From: Rallus limicola | Lineage: Eukaryota; Chordata; Aves; Gruiformes; Rallidae | Reading direction: 5' to 3' | Assembly: GCA_022605955.1 (NCBI GenBank) | Contig: JAKCOZ010000021.1 | Span: 17,224,161 to 17,288,160 of the forward strand | Length of the DNA stretch: 64,000 bases | Shown: positions 24,191 to 33,130 of the stretch, in pieces | Position numbering within the stretch: the stretch's first letter is position 1 | How the letters are laid out: the number at the start of each line of letters is the position of its first letter | Program-made: the position numbers and the translations under genes | The notes under the pieces: generated by a model | Told to the model about the DNA's origin: nothing | The model's database searches: none | The model's input: only the letters and a program-made list of their open reading frames with translations

Positions 24191-24690
24191 GTCTTTCTCT
24201 GTTCCTGTCCTATGTCTGAGACACACACAGAGAAAGATGATAGTGTTTCTTTCTGCTGTTGTGTTTGGCTGTCTCTCTGACTCTCCTGTTTGTGTCTCTT
24301 TCTTTCTTTTGTCTTGTTACCTAGCAGCCATTTACTCTTCTCCCCATCTGTCTCACTCCCTGGTCTTTGTCTGTGTCTTTGTCTCACTGCTGTTCGTTTT
24401 TCCATCTTTTTCTCGCCCACTCCCCCCCCCCCCCCCCGGTTTTGTTATGCAATCTCTGACCTCCTGTCTCTGTCTTTACTGTAGTCCCCTCTCTGTCTCT
24501 CCCTACTTAAACCTTGTCTGTCTGTTTATAAGTCTCACCCCCACATTCATCCATAATTGTTTGGTTCCCCCGTGTTCATTCTTTGTCTATCTCTCTGGTC
24601 TGTCTTACCTGCCCCTCCTTGTTTGTTCCTGTCTAGTTTGCCTCCTGGATTTCTCTTCCTGCCCTCTCTTAGTTTTGTTAGAAATGCCAA
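24191..24690 (+). repeat. Pyrimidine-rich low-complexity tract with C16 run
   Basis: The + strand is dominated by C and T, with recurring TGTCTC, TCTGTC and TCTCTC words and an uninterrupted C16 at 24422-24437. The open frame here reflects this composition and encodes a Leu/Ser/Phe/Pro-rich string with no domain. The opposite strand is purine-rich. Confidence 0.8.
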
Positions 24691-25600
24691 AGGTTCTATG
24701 AAAGGACTCAAGGTAGATATGTTAGTGAAGCAGTAATTTATTTTATGTGCTTGCATGAGCAGGTGGCCTCATCAAGTAGGCCTGATTTCGGTCAGAGTTT
24801 GTGGCAATTTTAACCTAATGATTTCAGACTGATATAAGGTATATCTCATACAGCCATACATATTTGTAACCTGTCCTGCTTTGTATTAAAATGAGTCCCA
24901 GGAAGTGATTTCCATAAACTCCTCCCAATTGCGTCTGCACAGTGTCTCATGGTCCTGGTTCTCAGGGGGTCTCAGTCATGAAAGTTTGAAGTCTTCCTCA
25001 GGTTGAACTTTTCCCCTCCTTCCCCTGGAACATGTAATTGTTGCAGGTGGGCACAGTTATCCTTGGGATGTTTCCTTCTTATCAGTCCTGAATCAGCTTC
25101 AAATTATTCCAGCGCATTAATCAGTCAGAACTAACTACCCTAGAAGCACTAGAGTTGTTCAAGTGAGAGATTTTTGATGTGAGGTCACCTCTGACATAAC
25201 TACTCTGGCACTTAAAAGCCTCCCATAGTAAGCCCCCCTTAAACAGGCATCTTGCTATCAAGCACCCTTTTACTATACATTAATCCTAACCTTATTGTGT
25301 TAGACAAAGAATCATAGAAAAAGGTTGAAGACTTTACTAACTTTTCAAAATAACTGTAAATTTTATCTATATCTGCTAACAGAACTGTGTACTTGAGAGA
25401 GAAACTTTGTGATACCACAACAAAAATTCTTTAATAGTATTCCCTCTTATCTTATGTACTCTCTGTTGTATCCTAAATTCTCTAAAAGGATTTCTAATAA
25501 GGCAGCCTTTTTCCTCTACAAAATACAACAAGGCTTTTCTGTTTCAAAAAGCAACATTTCCCAGCATTTTCTACAGTTTTTGTCCTCGTCTTAGTGTTCC
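24691..25600. other. Low-copy sequence, no feature recognised
   Basis: Mixed-composition non-coding DNA without long open frames, tandem structure or recognisable termini. It may hold fragments of old transposable elements, but I can name none. Confidence 0.5.
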
Positions 25601-26110
25601 ACTCTCTCTCCCTCTACTTTCTCTTTTCCTGCCCTCTCACCTTTGCTGGGGCCTGTGTTGTCCTGTCATTAGCACCCGCCACTGTGGTCCCCTTGCCCCT
25701 TCATCGTCACTTGCCTCTGTAATGTCCCCCCACTTTGTCCCTCCCCCTCTTTGTTCCCCTGTTTTTGCCCCTTCACTGTGTTATCACCTCTTTTCAGTTG
25801 CCTCATTATCTCCTCCCCCTGCTGTGGTCCTTGTACTTCCTTCTTTGTGTCCCCTTGATTCCCTCTCTCTCTGTAGTCCACTTTCCTTTCTTGGTCTGCT
25901 CTGCACCTGTGGTGTGTCCTCTTCATGGTCTCTGCTGTTTCTGGTGCCGTTCCCACCTTCACCATGTTCTCTTCTTCATTCCCCTGCTGCTCTTGATTTC
26001 TCCTGCTTTGTGTCTTTGCTTTGGCAATAACGTCCTTCTACCCCTTTCTTAGTCCCTCCTTCCTGTAGGTGCTGCCCTTCCTTGTGCCTCTCCACTTCCT
26101 TGTATCTCCC
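25601..26110 (+). repeat. Pyrimidine-rich tract upstream of the 74-bp array
   Basis: Strong C+T bias on the + strand (runs such as TCCCTCCCCCTC) with irregular spacing and no fixed period. It leads into the minisatellite through a short transition ending TTAGAATTGAAAGG. Apparent open frames on both strands reflect composition. Confidence 0.75.
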
Positions 26111-26178
26111 TCTGTCTCTTAGAATTGAAAGGGACAACTATAAAGCGCAACTTAGGTCTCACACAGCTTACCACCGGA

Positions 26179-27845
26179 GCCTTTCGTTCCGGGTGCTTTT
26201 GGTTCCGGGGTGTGCTGCCCTGAAAAACTTTCTTCGGAGAAAGTGACCCAGCGACTTTGTTTCCGGGTGCTTTTGGTTCCGGAGTGTGATGCCCGCAAAA
26301 CCTTCCCTCCGAGAAAGTGACCCCGCGACTTTGGTTCCGGGTGCTTTTGGTTCCGGGATGTGCTGCCCGCAAAACCTTCCCTCGGACAAAGTGACCCCGC
26401 GACTTTGGTTCCGGGTGCTTTTGGTTCCGGGGTGTGCTGCCCGGAAAACCTTCCTTCGGAGAACGTGACCCCACGACTTTGGTTCCGGGTGCTTTTGGTT
26501 CCGGGGTGTGCTGCCCGCAAAACCTTCCCTCGGAGAAAGTGACCCCGCGACTTTGGTTCCGGGTGCTTTTGGTTCCGGGGTGTGCTGCCCGCAAAACCTT
26601 CCCTCGGACAAAGTGACCCCGCGACTTTGGTTCCGGGTGCTTTTGGTTCCGGGGTGTGCTGCCCGCAAAACCTTCCCTCCGAGAAAGTGACCCCGCGACT
26701 TCGGTTCCGGGTGCTTTTGGTTCCGGGCTGTGCTGCACTGAAAACCTTCCCTCGGACAATGTGACCCTGTGACTTTGGTTCCGGGTGATTTTGGTTCTGG
26801 GCTGTGCTGCACTGAAAACAGTTCCCCTGCAAAGAAGTGACCCTGTGACTTTGGTTCCGGGTGCTTTTTGTTCCGTGCTGTGCTGCACTGAAAACAGTTC
26901 CTCCGGAAAGAAGGGACCCTGTGACTTTGGTTCCGGGTGCTTTCGGTTCCGGGGTGTGCTGCACTGAAAACCATCCTTCGGACAATGTGACCCCGTGACT
27001 TTGGTTCCGTGTGCTTTCGGTTCCGGGATGTGCTGCACTGAAAAGAGTTCCCTCGGAGAATGTGACCCTGTGACTTTGGTTCCCGGTGCTTTCGGTTCCG
27101 GGCTGTGCTGCACTGAAAATCATCCTTCGGACAATGTGACCCTGTGACTTTGGTTCCGGGTGCTTTTGGTTCCGGGCTGTGCTGCACTGAAAACAGTTCC
27201 CCTGCAAAGAAGTGACCCTGTGACTTTGGTTCCGGGTGCTTTTTGTTCCGTGCTGTGCTGCACTGAAAACAGTTCCTCCAGAAAGTAGGGACCCTGTGAC
27301 TTTGGTTCCGGGTGCTTTTGGTTCCGGGGTGTGCTGCACTGAAAACAGTTCCCTCGGAAAGAAGGGACCCTGTGACTTTGGTTCCGTGTGCTTTTGGTTC
27401 CGGGCTGTGCTGCACTGAAAACCTTCCCTCGGAGAATGTGACCCTGTGTCTTTGGTTCCGGGTGCTTTCGGTTCTGGGGTGTGCTGCACTGAAAACAGTT
27501 CCCCCGGAAAGAAGGGACCTTGTGACTTTGGTTCCGGGTGCTTTTGGTTCCGGGCTATGGTGCCCTGAAAACCTTCCCTCGGAGAATGTGACCCTGTGTC
27601 TTTGGTTCCGGGTGCTTTCGGTTCCGGGCTGTGCTGCTATGAAAACAGTTCCCCTGCAAAGAAGTGACCCTGTGACTTTGGTTCCGGGTGCTTCCGGTTC
27701 CGGGGTGTGCTGCACTGAAAACAGTTCCCCCGCAAACAAGTGACCCTGTGATTTTGGTTCCGGGTGCTTTTGGTTTCGGGGTGTGTGTCACGGGTAACAG
27801 TCTCCTGGAAACAGTGTCCATATTTTGTTCTGTGCAATTTTGGTC
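26179..27845 (+). repeat. 74/76-bp minisatellite, about 22 copies
   Basis: The unit contains GACTTTGGTTCCGGGTGC, then TTTTGGTTCCGGGGTGTG, then a variable CTGCAAA/GAAAAC section, so TTCCGG usually occurs twice per unit. Proximal units (26.2-26.75 kb) have GCCCGCAAAACC and CCCCGCGAC and are 74 bp; distal units have GCACTGAAAAC and CCCTGTGAC, in 74-bp (CCTTCCCTCGGA) and 76-bp (CAGTTCCCCTGCAAAGA) forms. The last unit decays over 27780-27845. The unit has no stop codon in any minus-strand frame, which creates three overlapping long open frames of up to 523 codons; I treat these as artefacts. Confidence 0.95.
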
Positions 27846-28518
27846 TTTTTGATAGTCAATTTGACACTCCTGGATCTAATATTCACTATAAACACTCAGA
27901 TTGAGGCTCAATTGGGCTCTTATTTTCCTTCTCCATTTCTCTCTTTATTTCTGGCTGGACTTTAGTTCCTATTTTGGCATTCCAACTTCAGTTCTGTAGC
28001 CTGTTGGTATTTCTGTCTCTGGTTCGGCAGACCTGTCATTGGTGATCATAGAAACACATTGGCAATTGATTTATTTCTTTTCCGATCCACTCAGTTTTGA
28101 ATTTTTCCCCTCTGTCTCGTTCACTGTGCAGAATTTATTAAAGTTTCCCCTCTATATACTGCAGCCTGTTGCTACCTTTTTCTTTCCCCATCTCAGTTTG
28201 TATGGCTGCTTGTCTCTCTTCATTCCTCCCTTTATAGTGCTGTGCTCTGATTCCTTTCTCCTCCTGATTCTCTCTCCATTTCATACCCCCTGTCTTTCAG
28301 CTCTGCTCCTCTGTCTGTTCACCCACCCTTGCCTCCCCTCTCTCTCTGTCTCTAATTTTCCATTAATCCATCTCCCTGTGGAAGGCCTCAGGAGATTTCA
28401 GGATGGGACCATCTTTCAGTGCTGAAACCTATAGTTTGGGAGCTGTCGCTGGACCAGGATCAGCAGGGAAAGTGCCCTTGTCACACCCACACCCCCAAAT
28501 GACCCTTGCACACAGAGG
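27846..28518. other. Low-copy, partly pyrimidine-rich sequence
   Basis: Intergenic-looking DNA with a C/T-rich section at about 27910-28380 (CTCTCTCTGTCTC words). The open frame at 28039-28425 is hydrophobic and low-complexity, consistent with composition. No gene or element is recognised. Confidence 0.5.
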
Positions 28519-28852
28519 GAAAATTGGTGGGTTTATAGACTAAAATGGTACTTTATAGGATCAAAATTGTATTTTACTGAATAAAACTGGATATTAAACC
28601 TGTATTTTACAGCATAGAAATAGCATTTTGTATGACAAAAAGCAGTTTATGTAGAATAAAACAGGTGGATTTTGTAGGGGAAAAAAGGGTGCTTTTTAGA
28701 ATAAATTGGTGTTTTATAGGAAAAAAACACTGTTTTTTTAGATAATAAAGCAGTGGTTCTGTATGATAAAAATTGGATTGTATAGGATAAAATTGGTGGT
28801 TAATGGGATGATTTCCTCTCCGCCCCGAATAAAATGGTGTTTTCCAGGCTAA
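28519..28852 (+). repeat. Degenerate ~21-bp A/T-rich tandem repeat
   Basis: About 13 imperfect units follow the pattern ATAAAATTGGTGTTTTATAGG, spaced mostly 18-26 bp. Examples are TAAAATGGTACTTTATAGG, AAAATTGTATTTTACTGAAT, AATTGGTGTTTTATAGG and ATAAAATTGGTGGTTAATGGG, with an outlying unit at 28830-28850. Divergence is high, so this array is old, unlike the perfect 13-mer array nearby. Confidence 0.75.
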
Positions 28853-29777
28853 CATGGCATTATGTTTCTCCAAGGACCTAGCACACGGTCTTGGAAAAGT
28901 TTTCCTCTCGCCCAGGGCGGTTGGTCCCCGGCGCTTGAGCTCCACTCAGGAACTTTGAAAGACCAACACAAGAGATGAGAAAACTTGATAAAAGAGGATG
29001 AGGAGGGACCTGAAGGAGAAGAGTGTCGAGGCACTCATCAACATCTCTTGGCCGGGTGAAGTTTAGGCAGCCAGAGTGCAGAGGAGGATACAACAGAGGC
29101 AGGGAGAGAAGCCTCGAGGCAAAGCAGTTTTTTGCGGGTACCAGGGGTTCTCGGTTACTTTTTCATGAGCTGTTTTCCTTTTCCAGATCTTAAAACACCT
29201 CTACCTCTTCTCAGCCCCCCACTTCCTTCTTAGCAGAGTTCACTCTACCTGTGATTTCACTGCCTTCTTCCCTGTACTCGCAGCACAGGGGGGCAGAGAC
29301 TGGGAGATGGGGAGATTTGGTTAGTCCATTGCCAGCCGGTTTCATTCTCAGCTGGGAGGGGGGCGGCATTCATTCCATACACCGTCCCCCTGCTGCACCG
29401 TAGGGTTTCACCCATGAGAGACAGTTCTCCACAAACTTTCTCCAACATGAGTTTCCGCCCTCAGAGCTTTATCTGTTTGTCAGCTGCTCTGCCGTGGGTC
29501 ACCGCTATGGTGGGCAGTCATAAATCACAATATCTCTCCATCCCAGTCCTCCACATGGTTACAAGGCCTCCTCCCGCTCCCCCTCCAGCAAACCTGTTCC
29601 AGTGCAAAACTCTCTCTCGCTCATCTTGGTGTTCGTGATTCTCTTCATGTCTGCCAGTGCTGGCAGGGGCTTATCCCAACATAGGGTCACACCATCTTCT
29701 CTATGTCTCCACCTTCTCTAACAAGCGTGGAGCCTCTCCACAGGATACATATGGGGTCTAAGCCTTTTCTATGGACT
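28853..29777. other. Low-copy sequence, no gene recognised
   Basis: Mixed-composition DNA with a purine-rich stretch near 28970-29130. Several short open frames on both strands lack recognisable domains. It could be part of an old retroelement or a promoter-distal region, but I see no terminal repeats. Confidence 0.45.
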
Positions 29778-29797
29778 GGGGGGGGGGGGGGGGGGGG
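29778..29797 (+). repeat. G20 homopolymer
   Basis: Twenty consecutive G residues after GGACT. It is a strong candidate for G-quadruplex formation, and its length is prone to sequencing error and slippage. Confidence 0.9.
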
Positions 29798-30409
29798 TTG
29801 TGGGGTGTGGAATCTGCTGCACCATAGGTTTCTCCCCAAGGCTGCAGGGGCATTTTCCTTTCCGGCTCCTGGGGCGCCTCCTCCCCCACTATCCCTGGCG
29901 TTGCTGTCTGCACAGCTCATTGCATCTTCTCATTCCCTTCTCCAGTGGCAAAATACTGCTGCTTCCCGGGTTTTTTCTCCTAGATGCGATTCCTGGAGGC
30001 ACTATGCATCCATCTTTGAGTGGCTCAGCCCTGGTCAGAGCAACTTTGGCCCCAAATTGCCCAATGTTTACACTTTTTGCAAATGGCAGAGCATTTCAGC
30101 AGCTATTTTCTGCAGTCTTGGGTGTCTATGTCAGCAACCAGCTACACAAAACTATGACACACACATAGACTATAACAATAGTAGTAGCCATTTTTCTACC
30201 AAGTTTCATCTAATGTTTATCTGTTTCTATTTACAGCCAGAAAGATTAAAACTATTTACATACCAGCACAACAGGTGCAGTTGCAGAAAGAAACAGTATC
30301 ATTGTTATCGGTGAGAGTTGCTTTCTCCATTCAGCAGCCCACATCCCACACAGCTAACTCAAGACAGGAAACACTCTTCTGCTCCTCCAGTGCTTTTATA
30401 GCTTCTGCA
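29798..30409. other. Low-copy sequence upstream of the TATA candidate
   Basis: No tandem structure. The open frame at 29703-30314 crosses the G20 run and lacks recognisable domains. The stretch could hold distal regulatory sequence for the candidate promoter that follows, but nothing specific is visible. Confidence 0.4.
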
Positions 30410-30510
30410 GGCAGGCCCCTCCCCTTTCCCAAGGGCCCATGGGAAGGGTGGTGGGTGGGGCCTGGGGTATATAAGCCAGCAGTCTTCCCCTAGGCAGCTC
30501 ATTCTCCTGC
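30410..30510 (+). promoter_or_regulatory. Candidate TATA-type promoter
   Basis: TATATAAG lies at 30468-30475, preceded by GC-rich GGTGGTGGGTGGGGCC (an Sp/KLF-type CACCC box on the other strand) and an imperfect inverted repeat around CTTTCCCAAGGGCCCATGGGAAGG. A start site would be expected near 30498-30505, in a C/T-rich stretch. It could belong to a host gene or to an LTR, but I found no matching LTR boundary. Confidence 0.4.
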
Positions 30511-30551
30511 CGGCTTTCTCCAGCATCAGTGCTCTGGCTTTCATTCAGCAG

Positions 30552-30597
30552 ATGAAGCTTTGTATTCTGCTTTGCTTTTTAGGAAGATGCACCTGAG
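30552..30597 (+). other. Candidate first-exon segment ending at a strong splice donor
   Basis: About 50 bp downstream of the predicted start site, an ATG at 30552 opens a 14-residue hydrophobic peptide (MKLCILLCFLGRCT) that stops at TGA just before GAG|GTAAGAG (intron start 30598). Alternatively, the polypyrimidine run ending TTTGCTTTTTAG could be an acceptor, leaving a 15-bp microexon. Coding potential is weak; the donor is the firmest signal. Confidence 0.25.
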
Positions 30598-31111
30598 GTA
30601 AGAGCTTAAGGAGTACTCAGTGTTAAGCAGCACATAGATAATAGAAAGTGTTCTCATAGGTGGTTTTGGTTTGTTTTTTTTAACTTTTTTTGGATTGCAT
30701 TTTTAGGCATTTTTAAGATGACCTTATCCAGATATCTATCGGTTCTAAGCGTGTGGTATTTTTCTGATATTCCTGACTGTACAGAAGATAGAACCTCACC
30801 TTTTATTAACCAGCTTTTCTCTATGACATGTAAGTTGTGAGCATCACTTCTCCCAACAGGCCCAATGATGAGATTATCTAGCTGTTGTCAGGGTGAGCAT
30901 TTTGTCTGCTTATAGAGCCTTAGCTTTTCCCATTAAAGTAACAGGGATTCAATACATAGCATTTTCCCAGTGCCACGGCTGCTCACAGACTTCCTAATGG
31001 TTCCCAGAATGCTGTGGGTTTTTTCTAGCTCATTTAGAGGTTGCAGCAGGTCCCTCATGGGTCCCTCCTACCAACCAGAGTTTGGTAGGAGACAGAACAT
31101 AGCAGTTATCT
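30598..31111. other. Low-copy sequence before the 13-mer array, with a 9-bp hairpin
   Basis: AT-rich, intron-like sequence with no open frame of note. Close to the array, TCCTACCAA (31066-31074) and TTGGTAGGA (31082-31090) form a perfect 9-bp inverted repeat with a 7-base loop, 21 bp before the first 13-mer. No other element was recognised. Confidence 0.5.
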
Positions 31112-32528
31112 GGTTTCCGGGTTTGGTTTCCGGGTTTGGTTTCCGGGTTTGGTTTCCGGGTTTGGTTTCCGGGTTTGGTTTCCGGGTTTGGTTTCCGGGT
31201 TTGGTTTCCGGGTTTGGTTTCCGGGTTTGGTTTCCGGGTTTGGTTTCCGGGTTTGGTTTCCGGGTTTGGTTTCCGGGTTTGGTTTCCGGGTTTGGTTTCC
31301 GGGTTTGGTTTCCGGGTTTGGTTTCCGGGTTTGGTTTCCGGGTTTGGTTTCCGGGTTTGGTTTCCGGGTTTGGTTTCCGGGTTTGGTTTCCGGGTTTGGT
31401 TTCCGGGTTTGGTTTCCGGGTTTGGTTTCCGGGTTTGGTTTCCGGGTTTGGTTTCCGGGTTTGGTTTCCGGGTTTGGTTTCCGGGTTTGGTTTCCGGGTT
31501 TGGTTTCCGGGTTTGGTTTCCGGGTTTGGTTTCCGGGTTTGGTTTCCGGGTTTGGTTTCCGGGTTTGGTTTCCGGGTTTGGTTTCCGGGTTTGGTTTCCG
31601 GGTTTGGTTTCCGGGTTTGGTTTCCGGGTTTGGTTTCCGGGTTTGGTTTCCGGGTTTGGTTTCCGGGTTTGGTTTCCGGGTTTGGTTTCCGGGTTTGGTT
31701 TCCGGGTTTGGTTTCCGGGTTTGGTTTCCGGGTTTGGTTTCCGGGTTTGGTTTCCGGGTTTGGTTTCCGGGTTTGGTTTCCGGGTTTGGTTTCCGGGTTT
31801 GGTTTCCGGGTTTGGTTTCCGGGTTTGGTTTCCGGGTTTGGTTTCCGGGTTTGGTTTCCGGGTTTGGTTTCCGGGTTTGGTTTCCGGGTTTGGTTTCCGG
31901 GTTTGGTTTCCGGGTTTGGTTTCCGGGTTTGGTTTCCGGGTTTGGTTTCCGGGTTTGGTTTCCGGGTTTGGTTTCCGGGTTTGGTTTCCGGGTTTGGTTT
32001 CCGGGTTTGGTTTCCGGGTTTGGTTTCCGGGTTTGGTTTCCGGGTTTGGTTTCCGGGTTTGGTTTCCGGGTTTGGTTTCCGGGTTTGGTTTCCGGGTTTG
32101 GTTTCCGGGTTTGGTTTCCGGGTTTGGTTTCCGGGTTTGGTTTCCGGGTTTGGTTTCCGGGTTTGGTTTCCGGGTTTGGTTTCCGGGTTTGGTTTCCGGG
32201 TTTGGTTTCCGGGTTTGGTTTCCGGGTTTGGTTTCCGGGTTTGGTTTCCGGGTTTGGTTTCCGGGTTTGGTTTCCGGGTTTGGTTTCCGGGTTTGGTTTC
32301 CGGGTTTGGTTTCCGGGTTTGGTTTCCGGGTTTGGTTTCCGGGTTTGGTTTCCGGGTTTGGTTTCCGGGTTTGGTTTCCGGGTTTGGTTTCCGGGTTTGG
32401 TTTCCGGGTTTGGTTTCCGGGTTTGGTTTCCGGGTTTGGTTTCCGGGTTTGGTTTCCGGGTTTGGTTTCCGGGTTTGGTTTCCGGGTTTGGTTTCCGGGT
32501 TTGGTTTCCGGGTTTGGTTTCCGGGTTT
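31112..32528 (+). repeat. Perfect 13-bp minisatellite, 109 copies
   Basis: GGTTTCCGGGTTT repeats without length change over 1417 bp, exactly 109 units. I saw no internal variant; the translated frames are perfectly periodic at 13 residues, as a 39-bp super-period requires. Each unit has one CCGG site, and G tracts of 2 and 3 alternate with loops of 5 and 3 bases. All six frames are open because neither strand holds a stop in any register. Confidence 0.98.
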
Positions 32529-32720
32529 GGTTTGTTTTCTTTTTTTCCGGTTTTTTTTCCGTTTTTTTTCCGTTTGTTTTTTTTTGAGTCCCCTCGCCGG
32601 TTTTTTTCCGGTTTTTTTTCCGTTTTTTTTTCCGTTTTTTTTCCGTTTGTTTTTTTTTGAGTCCCCTCGCCGGTTTTTTTCCGGTTTTTTTTTCCGTTTT
32701 TTTTCCGTTTTTTTTTTTTT
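32529..32720 (+). repeat. Transition zone from 13-mer to CCG-T array
   Basis: GGTTTGTTTTC, TTTTTTTCCGG, TTTTTTTTCCG and CCGTTTGTTTTT follow one another before the regular spacers. The core drifts from TTTCCGGG to TTTCCGG to TTTCCG while T tracts lengthen, suggesting that the two arrays grade into each other. Confidence 0.7.
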
Positions 32721-33130
32721 GAGTCCCCTCGCCTTTTTTTTTTCCGTCTTTTTTTCCGTCTTTTTTTCCGTCTTTTTTTCCGTCTTTTTTTCCGTCTTTT
32801 TTTCCGTCTTTTTTTCCGTCTTTTTTTCCGTCTTTTTTTCCGTCTTTTTTTTTTGAGTCCCCTCGCCGTTTTTTTTTCCGTCTTTTTTTCCGTCTTTTTT
32901 TCCGTCTTTTTTTTTTGAGTCCCCTCGCCGTTTTTTTTTCCGTCTTTTTTTCCGTCTTTTTTTCCGTTTTTTTTTTTTGAGTCCCCTCGCCGTTTTTTTT
33001 TCCGTCTTTTTTTCCGTTTTTTTTTTTTGAGTCCCCTCGCCGTTTTTTTTTCCGTCTTTTTTTCCGTTTTTTTTTTTTTGAGTCCCCTCGCCGTTTTTTT
33101 TTCCGTCTTTTTTTCCGTTTTTTTTTTTTG
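32721..33130 (+). repeat. CCGTC+T7 sub-block
   Basis: The 12-bp unit is CCGTCTTTTTTT, with an extra C inside the T tract. It appears in a run of about ten units (32745-32850) and in shorter spacer-bounded groups, then again briefly near 33727-33770. This single-base variant spread over adjacent units shows local homogenisation. Confidence 0.85.

Noticed and set aside
24237..24701. 154-codon hydrophobic frame as a membrane protein
   Set aside because: Leu/Ser/Phe/Pro content follows from the C/T-rich tract; C16 lies inside the frame and there are no conserved motifs.
26168..27739. 523-, 445- and 354-codon minus-strand frames with EPKAPGTK-type repeats
   Set aside because: The 74/76-bp unit lacks stops in all three minus frames. 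The three frames encode the same peptide in shifting register, as expected of an untranslated minisatellite.
29703..30314. 203-codon plus-strand open frame as a gene
   Set aside because: It crosses the G20 run, whose length is unreliable, and shows no domain or codon signature.
26179..32528. CRISPR array resemblance of the regular repeats
   Set aside because: There are no unique spacers between identical repeats and no cas genes; the context is eukaryotic satellite DNA.
31112..32528. Interstitial telomere or telomere-like repeat
   Set aside because: GGTTTCCGGGTTT is G/T-rich but is neither TTAGGG nor a known variant, and TTAGGG itself is not seen.
30970..32856. 628-codon plus-strand open frame with a 13-residue repeat (GFGFRVWFPGLVS)
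   Set aside because: All six frames of the 13-mer array are open, so openness carries no information about coding.
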